In this document: positions 9,551 to 14,659 of the stretch, in pieces
Position numbering within the stretch: the stretch's first letter is position 1
Layout of the letters: every line of letters starts with the position of its first letter
Origin: Pseudomonadota bacterium
GTDB taxonomy: Bacteria > Pseudomonadota > Alphaproteobacteria > Reyranellales > Reyranellaceae
Direction: 5' to 3'
Assembly (NCBI GenBank): GCA_023436825.1
Contig: JAEZHS010000454.1
Location: 1-14,659 of the forward strand
Length of the DNA: 14,659 nucleotides
Notes under the pieces: model-generated
Seen by the model: only the letters and a program-made list of their open reading frames with translations
Told to the model about the DNA's origin: nothing
Databases searched by the model: none
Program-made: the position numbers and the translations under genes

Positions 9551-10600
9551 TCAGGCTCCGACCAGGACGTCGGTCCACAATTCGGACGGGGCGGGCTCGG
9601 GACTGTGCTGAGCAAACTCGGCAGCGTCGTTCACGGTCTTGCGGATCTCGGCATCCACCGCCTTCAATGCGGCCTCGTCAGTCATCTTTCCATCCAGCAA
9701 CAGCTTGCGCACATGGTCGATCGGATCGCGCTCGTTGCGATACTTGTCGACCTCTTCCTTGGTCCGGTACTTGGCCGGGTCGCTCATCGAGTGACCGCGA
9801 TAGCGATAGGTCTGCATCTCGAGGATGTACGGGCCGCCGTTGCGGGCATGCTCGACGGCCTTCTCGCCCGCGGCCTTCACGGCGACGACATCCATGCCGT
9901 CGACACGCTCGCCGGGAATGCCGAAGGATTCACCGTGGCGATAAAGCTCGGTGACGGCCGAGGCGCGCTCGACCGAGGTGCCCATGCCGTAGCGGTTGTT
10001 CTCGATGACGTAGACCACCGGCAGCTTCCAGAGAGCCGCCATGTTCATCGCTTCGTAGACCTGGCCCTGGTTGGCGCTGCCGTCACCGAAGTAGGTCAGG
10101 GAGACGTTGTCGCTGCCGTTGTACTTGTGGGCGAAGGCTAGTCCCGTGCCGATCGGCACCTGGGCGCCGACGATGCCGTGGCCGCCGTAGAAGTGCTTCT
10201 CGCGGCTGAACATGTGCATCGAGCCGCCCTTGCCCTTGGAATAGCCGCTCGAGCGGCCGGTCAGCTCGGCCATCACGCCCTTGGGATCCATGCCGGCCGC
10301 CAGCATGTGGCCATGGTCTCGATAGGACGTGATGATGGCGTCGCCCAGCTTGATCGTCGACTGCATGCCGACGACGACGGCTTCCTGGCCGATGTAGAGG
10401 TGGCAGAAGCCACCGATCAGGCCCATGCCGTAGAGCTGGCCCGCGCGCTCCTCGAAGCGGCGGATCAGGAGCATGTCGCGGTAGAAGGATTTGAGCTGGT
10501 CGGCGGTGACGCTGTTGTCACCCGCACCTGGAGGCTTGGTCGATGCCGTCGGTGTGGCGGGAGAAGATTCCACCTTCGGCTTCGTGGCCGGTTTCGCCAT
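9551..10600 (-). CDS. pdhA: Pyruvate dehydrogenase E1 alpha subunit
   Basis: 349 residues. After a Pro/Thr-rich, low-complexity N-terminus (about 1-28) comes the E1 alpha fold with the thiamine diphosphate motif starting at GDG (172-174) and ending at NN (201-202). The phosphorylation-loop-like region YRYRGHSMSDPAKYR (265-279) includes H270, which contacts the cofactor in relatives. In this family it binds thiamine diphosphate with PdhB and decarboxylates pyruvate. The ATG at 10600 is supported by a strong GGAGGGG ribosome site eight bases upstream (10615-10609). It heads the pdhA-pdhB-pdhC-lpdA-lipA-ratA run, with a candidate extended -10 promoter about 30 bases upstream. All expected conserved segments are present. 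Confidence 0.96.
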   Translation of the reverse strand: MAKPATKPKVESSPATPTASTKPPGAGDNSVTADQLKSFYRDMLLIRRFEERAGQLYGMGLIGGFCHLYIGQEAVVVGMQSTIKLGDAIITSYRDHGHMLAAGMDPKGVMAELTGRSSGYSKGKGGSMHMFSREKHFYGGHGIVGAQVPIGTGLAFAHKYNGSDNVSLTYFGDGSANQGQVYEAMNMAALWKLPVVYVIENNRYGMGTSVERASAVTELYRHGESFGIPGERVDGMDVVAVKAAGEKAVEHARNGGPYILEMQTYRYRGHSMSDPAKYRTKEEVDKYRNERDPIDHVRKLLLDGKMTDEAALKAVDAEIRKTVNDAAEFAQHSPEPAPSELWTDVLVGA

Positions 10601-10629
10601 TTTGACTTCCCCTCCGTGTCCCGTTGCCG

Positions 10630-10653
10630 CTTATAGCATCGCCTGCAGCGATG
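10630..10653 (-). promoter_or_regulatory. Candidate extended -10 promoter with 6-bp inverted repeat upstream of pdhA
   Basis: On the minus strand TGCTATAAG matches an extended -10 element (TGnTATAAT), with the hexamer at 10635-10630. It would give a leader of about 22-25 bases including the strong ribosome site. The spacer directly upstream is a perfect inverted repeat, CATCGC-TGCAG-GCGATG (10653-10637), well placed for a regulator to block or assist RNA polymerase. The -35 position has no good match. The rest of the ftsB-pdhA spacer shows a T6 run on the minus strand (near 10670) without a clean stem before it. Confidence 0.4.
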
Positions 10654-10804
10654 TGGTTGATCTAGCAGCAAAAAACCAGCCGAGAGAGCGTGCGCCGCAG
10701 CAATTGAGAGATTGTTTGCAAGGTGCCCTTCGCGCCGGACAGTTTGTTTCAGGCGGCCGCGAGGCAAACCTGATCAGCGCGTCACGGATGCGTTTCGCCC
10801 ACCT

Positions 10805-11104
10805 TCAACGCGTGGGCGTAAAGATGATGATGTCGTCCTTGCGGGAGAAGTTCAGCAACACGCGAGCTCGTTCGTCGAGCATGTCGGGATCGAGACTCTG
10901 GTTGCGCAGCGCGGCGACGCGCCGCTCCCAGATCTTTCGCGTCGTCTCCGCTTCGGTGAGGTTCTGCTCGGCGACCAGCACTTCGCGCTGCAGATAGACC
11001 ATGGCAAGCAGGCCTCGGTCACCGTTCACCAGGTGATAGCCGAAGTACCCGAACACCGTCGCGAAGATGATCGGAGCCAGAATCTGACGTGGCCGCAACA
11101 ACAT
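10805..11104 (-). CDS. ftsB: FtsB/DivIC-like septum formation protein
   Basis: About 99 residues, small and bitopic like FtsB. After a short basic N-terminus (LLRPRQ) a single membrane segment ILAPIIFATVFGYFGYHLV is followed by NGDRGLLA. A charged heptad-type coiled coil then runs through LQREVLVAEQNLTEAE to about WERRVAAL. The short C-terminal part (LDPDMLDERARVLLNFSR) matches the conserved end of the family. In the family it links FtsL and FtsQ in the divisome. Position just upstream of pdhA is the standard alphaproteobacterial order. I chose the ATG at 11104 because GGGAAG lies seven bases upstream; an in-frame ATG at 11125 would add seven residues but has no ribosome site and lies inside an inverted repeat. 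The usual upstream neighbour eno is not present. Confidence 0.85.
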   Translation of the reverse strand: MLLRPRQILAPIIFATVFGYFGYHLVNGDRGLLAMVYLQREVLVAEQNLTEAETTRKIWERRVAALRNQSLDPDMLDERARVLLNFSRKDDIIIFTPTR

Positions 11105-11116
11105 ATACGAACTTCC

Positions 11117-11144
11117 CAACACCATAAGGCAACATATGGTGTTG
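11117..11144. repeat. Perfect 10-bp inverted repeat at the ftsB start
   Basis: CAACACCATA (11117-11126) and TATGGTGTTG (11135-11144) are exact reverse complements around an 8-base loop. The repeat ends on the GGGAAG ribosome site of the preferred ftsB start and contains the alternative ATG. A -35-like TTGACT lies just upstream on the minus strand (11153-11148), without an obvious -10 box at normal spacing. It could be an operator or an RNA hairpin next to the ribosome site. Confidence 0.55.
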
Positions 11145-11188
11145 AGGAGTCAAGATTTTTCGGGTCGGAGGGCCTGAACCGCCGCACG

Positions 11189-11306
11189 CCTCATGCTGGG
11201 GAGCGCGCAAAAGCGCACGTCTCGAAGCATGGGCAACAGACGAGGTGCGGGTTGCCCATCCTTCGAGACGCCGCGCGTTGCGCGGCTCCTCAGCGACAGT
11301 GTGATG
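11189..11306. repeat. REPIN-like pair of inverted palindromic repeat units
   Basis: Two similar units face each other: 11195-11237 and the reverse complement of 11251-11294. Both end in a shared GTCTCGAAGnATGGGCAAC and start with GCTGnGGAG. Each unit can fold on itself: the left by GCGC-AAAA-GCGC with outer CATGCT/AGCATG arms, the right by CCGCGC-GTT-GCGCGG. The stems differ between units but both still pair. GGGCAAC and GTTGCCC flank a 13-base centre. From memory, such units (CTCGAAG.ATG...CTGAGGAG) are abundant between genes of Bradyrhizobium-like genomes. The outer edge of the right unit looks degenerate. It fills most of the gap between ftsB and alaX. Confidence 0.7.
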
Positions 11307-11363
11307 GGGCAAGCGGTTTGCCTCCGACACCGCGGCCGGTACTCCCGACCCGATCGCGATGAC

Positions 11364-12095
11364 TTACAAGGATGAGGCTGGCCGCGTATCCAGACCGATC
11401 CGCACCCGCCTGTTGTGCCGCCCCTTGTTGTCGATCTTGAGGATGCGGATTGGCGGCGATCCGCCGGTTGAGGCGAGATGCGTCCCACCGCAAGCCTGCC
11501 GATCGAGGCCGACGATCTCGACGATGCGGACCTTGCCGTCGGGCGTCGGTGGCGGCGCGACAGAGCGACTGCGGATCAGGCCCGGCTCTGCCTGCGCCTC
11601 GTGCATGGGCACGTAGGCGAAGCGCACCGGAATGTCCTGGCGGATGAGGTCGTTGATCGGCGCCTCGAGCGCGCGCAGCCGGTCGCTGTCCGCGCCCTGG
11701 ATGTCGAAGTCCATACGCGCCGTCCCGTCATCCGCCATCTGCACGCCGGTGACCAGCGCGCCATCGAACGCCTGGAACACCAGAGCGTTTAGGATGTGCG
11801 TGTCGGTGTGGAGCTGGCGCATCATCCGGCGGAAGTCAGGATCGACGGCTGCTTCGACGCTGCCGGCGATCTCGCTCTGGCTGTCGAGCAGGTGCCAGAG
11901 CTTGCCGGCGGAAACCTCAAACCCGACGACCTTCGCCTCGCCGCCTTGCCAGCGAACGACACCGCGATCGGGGAGCTGGCCGCCGCCTCCGGGATAGAAA
12001 GGCGACTCGACCAGCGCGACCTTGCCGGGGCGCGCATCGGCCACATCGGTCTGCGCGATCAGGATTTCAGGCTGCTCATGACAAAAGAGGTGCAT
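11364..12095 (-). CDS. Alanyl-tRNA editing protein, AlaX type
   Basis: 243 residues. An N-terminal segment with FYPGGGGQLPDRG (33-45) corresponds to the glycine-rich motif next to the editing domain of alanyl-tRNA synthetase. The editing-site zinc ligands are all present: H96 and H100 in HTDTH, and C202 and H206 in CGGTH. There is no aminoacylation domain. In the family such free-standing proteins hydrolyse mischarged Ser- or Gly-tRNA(Ala). The length and the glycine motif suggest the medium AlaX-M class. The ATG at 12095 has GGAG four bases upstream. It is the only intact gene between a REPIN-like element and a transposase-like remnant, and it sits where eno often lies in relatives, so it may be a later arrival. 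Homologues of unknown substrate exist, so specificity is not assigned. Confidence 0.85.
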   Translation of the reverse strand: MHLFCHEQPEILIAQTDVADARPGKVALVESPFYPGGGGQLPDRGVVRWQGGEAKVVGFEVSAGKLWHLLDSQSEIAGSVEAAVDPDFRRMMRQLHTDTHILNALVFQAFDGALVTGVQMADDGTARMDFDIQGADSDRLRALEAPINDLIRQDIPVRFAYVPMHEAQAEPGLIRSRSVAPPPTPDGKVRIVEIVGLDRQACGGTHLASTGGSPPIRILKIDNKGRHNRRVRIGLDTRPASSL

Positions 12096-12160
12096 TCGGC
12101 TCCATTAGCCCGCTTGTCATCCGCGATATTGGCGAAAATTGAGGGCCTCGCTGCGCCTTC

Positions 12161-12414
12161 ATGCCAGTTCCTACCTACGAGAAACTGTCCGCATTTTCCC
12201 TGTCTCAGTGCTACCACAAGCACAAGGAAGGCGGGCCTGAAGGGCTGCGGCGGGTCGGCCGGCCGCACAAGCAGGGGGCGCAGAGCGCGCGCGTTCGTGG
12301 CTGGAAGCCCCGGATGAGAGCGCCGCCTTACGGCGCCACATCGCCGAGCTCGAGCGCAAGATTGACCAGCAGCAGGTCGATCTATTTTTTTCACAAACGG
12401 CTGGCGCCGCGTGA
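12161..12414 (+). pseudogene. Frame-broken remnant resembling an IS3-type transposase orfA
   Basis: Two fragments in different frames read like parts of one small transposase helper protein. From 12161, frame 2 gives CYHKHKEGGPEGLRRVGRP, similar to the helix-turn-helix end of such proteins. From about 12298, frame 1 gives WLEAPDESAALRRHIAELER and continues KIDQQQVDLFF to a TGA at 12412, matching the leucine-zipper-like end of IS3 orfA products. The shift lies around 12270-12298. The usual orfB and terminal repeats are not seen. The 347-base stretch 12096-12442 holds no intact gene. Resemblance is judged by eye from family knowledge. Confidence 0.5.
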
Positions 12415-12442
12415 CAGACTTACTCTTCAGCGATAGTCGGTA

Positions 12443-13300
12443 CTAGGCCGCTGCCGCAGCGCGCGCGAACTGTGTGGGTGTGATTCCGTAGCAGCGCTTG
12501 AAGTGCTTGTTGAGGGCGCTCTGGTCATAGAAGCCGACTTCGGCCGCCACGTCGGCCAACACCGGTGCGTGTCGCAAGCGGCGGCACGCCATGTTGAGCC
12601 GCACCTGCGTCAGGTAGGCATGCGGGGTCAGGCCGACCGTACGCTTGAACAGGCCGATGAGCTGGAAGGTGGTCAGTCCGACCTCGGCCGCCAGATCCTC
12701 CAGGCGCAGCTCCGAGGCATGGTCGGCATGCATCCGCTCCTTTACGCGCGCCAGGAGCTGCCGGTCGACCGGCGCCGGCGGGATGCGGCTGCCACCGCTG
12801 CCGTGCCGCTGGAACAGCCGACCGAAGCTGCCGACCAGCAATTCGCGCTCATGGAAAACGTCGCGCCCTTCCTCGATGGCGCAATGCATCGCCATGAAGG
12901 CCTCGATCAGGTCGCGGTCGGCGAAGATGTTGTGCGTGAAGTACGGCACGTGCTCGATGCCGAGCCCGGCCGCGAGTTGATCGAGCGCCGCCTGCGTCAG
13001 GTACATCGACCGGTACTGCCAGCGTTCGCTCCAGCCCATCCAGCCGGCGTGCGGCTCGCCGGGATTGAAGACGAACAGGGTCGACGGCGTCGCCTCCTCG
13101 ACCTGGCCGCGGCTCTTGACCACCGACCCGCCGTTCTCGGTCACGGCGACGACCAGCGCCTCATGGATGTGCGGCGGATACTCGTGCGTCGTGAAATCGG
13201 CGCGCAGCAGGCTGAGGCCGGTGAGATGCCGGTCCCACCAGTATTCCGTCGAGTTCCTGGGATCGCTGCGGGCCACGTCTGAAAATAGCGGCTCGACCAA
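12443..13300 (-). CDS. AraC-family transcriptional regulator
   Basis: 285 residues from the TTG at 13300. An N-terminal cupin-like sensor (about 33-100) contains FTTHEYPPHIHEALV and the FNPGEPHAGW stretch. A C-terminal double helix-turn-helix (about 184-282) has LEDLAAEVGLTTFQLIGLFK and VAAEVGFYDQSALNKHFKR, followed by GITPTQFAR, the classic AraC signature. The ligand is unknown. The start is uncertain. TTG 13300 is the only start codon before the first 16 in-frame codons except a GTG at 13276, and neither has a ribosome site. A well-spaced AGGAG (13332-13328) instead precedes an ATG at 13320 that is out of frame. The gene is divergent from the acyl-CoA dehydrogenase with about 43 bases between starts, so it probably controls that neighbour and itself. 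Confidence 0.85.
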   Translation of the reverse strand: MVEPLFSDVARSDPRNSTEYWWDRHLTGLSLLRADFTTHEYPPHIHEALVVAVTENGGSVVKSRGQVEEATPSTLFVFNPGEPHAGWMGWSERWQYRSMYLTQAALDQLAAGLGIEHVPYFTHNIFADRDLIEAFMAMHCAIEEGRDVFHERELLVGSFGRLFQRHGSGGSRIPPAPVDRQLLARVKERMHADHASELRLEDLAAEVGLTTFQLIGLFKRTVGLTPHAYLTQVRLNMACRRLRHAPVLADVAAEVGFYDQSALNKHFKRCYGITPTQFARAAAAA

Positions 13301-13343
13301 TTTTCGCCAATACCGGCCATCGCCTCGCTCCTAGCCTGCGACC

Positions 13344-14498
13344 ATGTTGACCGAAGGCCAGCGGCAGATCCGCGACATGGCGCGCCAGTTCGCGGCCCGC
13401 GAGCTGGCGCCGACGGCGGCCGAGAGAGACCGTGTTCCGCGCTTCCCGCGCGAAGCCTTCGCACGCATGGGCGAGCTCGGCATGCTGGGCATGACCGTGC
13501 CGGCGGAGTTCGACGGTGCCGGCACCGACTACGTTTCTTATGCGCTCGCCATCATGGAGATCGCCGCAGCCGACGGTGCGTCGTCGACGGCATTCCAGGT
13601 GCACAACTCCCTGGTCTGCCTGCCCATCCTGCGGCACGGCACGCCGCAGCAGAAGGAGCGCTTCCTGCGCCCCCTCGCCCGCGGCGAAGTTTTAGGCGCC
13701 TTCTGCCTCACCGAACCGGGCGCCGGCTCGGATGCTGCCGCCATTGCGACTCGCGCCGAGCGTATCGGCAACAAGTTCGTCCTGAGCGGCGCCAAGCAGT
13801 TCATCACATCCGGCAGAAGCGCCGATATCGCGCTGGTCTTCGCCGTGACGGATCCGGCTGCCGGGAAGCAAGGCATTTCCGCGTTCGTCGTGCCAACCAG
13901 GACACCGGGCTACACGGTGGCACGCGTCGAGCACACGATGGGACAGCGCTCGTCCGATCACTGCCACGTCGTGTTCGACAACTGCGAGGTCCTGCCCGAG
14001 CAGATGCTGGGCGAGGAAGGCGAAGGCCTGCGCATCGCGCTCGGCAACCTCGAAGGCGGCCGCATCGGCGTGGCCGCACAATCGGTCGGCATGGCGCGCG
14101 CCGCCTACGACGCCGCCCTCGCCTACGCCAAGGACCGGCGAACCTTCGGCAAGCCGATCATCGAGCACCAAGCTGTCGCCTTCCGCCTGGCCGACATGGC
14201 GACCTCGCTCCAGGCTGCCGAGTTGATGGTGCTGAACGCCGCACGCCTGCGCGACGAGGGTCGGCCCTGCCTCAAGGAAGCGTCGATGGCCAAGCTGTTC
14301 GCCTCGGAGATGGCCGAGAAGGTCTGCTCGGCCGCCATCCAGATCCATGGCGGCTATGGCTATCTCAACGACTTCCCGGTCGAGCGCATCTATCGCGACG
14401 TGCGCGTCACCACGATCTACGAGGGCACGTCAGACATCCAGCGGCTGGTGATCGGCCGCCGGCTCGCCGGCGAAGCCCAGTTCCAGGGAGTGAGCTGA
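13344..14498 (+). CDS. Acyl-CoA dehydrogenase
   Basis: 384 residues, a complete FAD-dependent acyl-CoA dehydrogenase that introduces an alpha-beta double bond into an acyl-CoA. The FAD/substrate motif FCLTEPGAGSD lies at 120-130, and the second signature is in IQIHGGYGYLNDFPVERIYRD. The position of the usual catalytic base is E360 in YEGTSDIQR. The ATG at 13344 fits the family start (LTEGQRQIRDMARQF); no strong ribosome site precedes it, and leader space is short. Substrate class cannot be told from sequence; short- or branched-chain acyl-CoAs are typical for this shape. It is divergent from the AraC regulator and followed after one base by an ABM-domain gene, suggesting a small regulated catabolic operon. 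Confidence 0.92.
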   Translation: MLTEGQRQIRDMARQFAARELAPTAAERDRVPRFPREAFARMGELGMLGMTVPAEFDGAGTDYVSYALAIMEIAAADGASSTAFQVHNSLVCLPILRHGTPQQKERFLRPLARGEVLGAFCLTEPGAGSDAAAIATRAERIGNKFVLSGAKQFITSGRSADIALVFAVTDPAAGKQGISAFVVPTRTPGYTVARVEHTMGQRSSDHCHVVFDNCEVLPEQMLGEEGEGLRIALGNLEGGRIGVAAQSVGMARAAYDAALAYAKDRRTFGKPIIEHQAVAFRLADMATSLQAAELMVLNAARLRDEGRPCLKEASMAKLFASEMAEKVCSAAIQIHGGYGYLNDFPVERIYRDVRVTTIYEGTSDIQRLVIGRRLAGEAQFQGVS

Positions 14499-14499
14499 G

Positions 14500-14659
14500 A
14501 TGATCGCCCGCTTGTGGCGCGGCCGCGCCTCCGACGCAGCCAACGCCGACGCCTATGTCCGGCATTTCACCGGAACCGTTTCGGCCGAACTCAAAGAGCT
14601 TGCCGGCCATCGCGGCGCCTGGCTGCTGCGCCGCGGCGGCGATGGCGGGACGGAGTTCA
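14500..14659 (+). CDS. ABM-domain (antibiotic biosynthesis monooxygenase-like) protein, partial
   Basis: The ATG at 14500 follows the acyl-CoA dehydrogenase stop by one base, with GGGAG upstream inside that gene's end. The 53 visible codons start MIARLWRGRASDAANADAYV and continue through HRGAWLLRR. This matches the first strand, helix and second strand of small ABM ferredoxin-like proteins of roughly 100 residues. Such proteins include heme-degrading and quinone-oxidising enzymes and many of unknown role, so no reaction is assigned. It is truncated by the window end. The tight spacing indicates co-transcription with the dehydrogenase. Confidence 0.6.
   Translation, partial: MIARLWRGRASDAANADAYVRHFTGTVSAELKELAGHRGAWLLRRGGDGGTEF

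Noticed and set aside
10655..10700. A T6 run on the minus strand between ftsB and pdhA as an ftsB terminator
   Set aside because: No clean GC-rich stem of useful length directly precedes the T-run, so I do not call a terminator.

Overview
The window is high-GC alphaproteobacterial chromosome. The evidence is a fused ispDF gene, a dusB-ntrB pair, a pyruvate dehydrogenase operon whose E1-beta subunit carries a lipoyl domain, and an ftsB-pdhA junction. Repeat units of the type common in Bradyrhizobium-like genomes and the overall gene content would fit a Reyranella/Rhodospirillales-like organism, but the genus is a guess.

Layout. Positions 1-2094 (minus strand) hold dusB followed one base later by ntrB, which runs off the left edge; ntrC is expected beyond. 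A 125-base divergent spacer with a perfect 7+1+7 palindrome separates dusB from ispDF (plus, to 3377). A strong hairpin follows ispDF, then pncC/cinA-C (plus, to 3966). Converging on pncC from the right is a seven-gene minus-strand block: ftsB, pdhA, pdhB, pdhC, lpdA, lipA and ratA (11104 down to 3926). Its genes are separated by a few bases or overlap, except for a spacer of about 200 bases between ftsB and pdhA that holds a candidate extended -10 promoter.

Positions 11105-12442 look like a less conserved insert at the ftsB end: a 10-bp inverted repeat at the ftsB start, a REPIN-like pair of inverted palindromic repeats, an alanyl-tRNA editing protein (AlaX type), and a frame-broken fragment that looks like an IS3-type transposase orfA. 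On the right, an AraC-type regulator (minus) is divergent from an acyl-CoA dehydrogenase (plus), which is followed after one base by the start of an ABM-domain protein cut by the window end.

How the genes work together. The pdh block encodes a pyruvate dehydrogenase complex (E1 alpha, E1 beta, E2, E3) plus LipA, which finishes the lipoyl cofactor carried by two of those subunits (K43 in both PdhB and PdhC). RatA/Coq10-like protein is probably linked to ubiquinone function. IspDF makes isoprenoid precursors, DusB modifies tRNA, and NtrB senses nitrogen status. The right end looks like a small regulator-plus-catabolic-enzyme unit of unknown substrate. Most of the window is ordinary core genome. 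I see no clear new system; the most interesting items are regulatory palindromes, the duplicated lipoyl domain, the repeat elements, and the start of the AraC gene.
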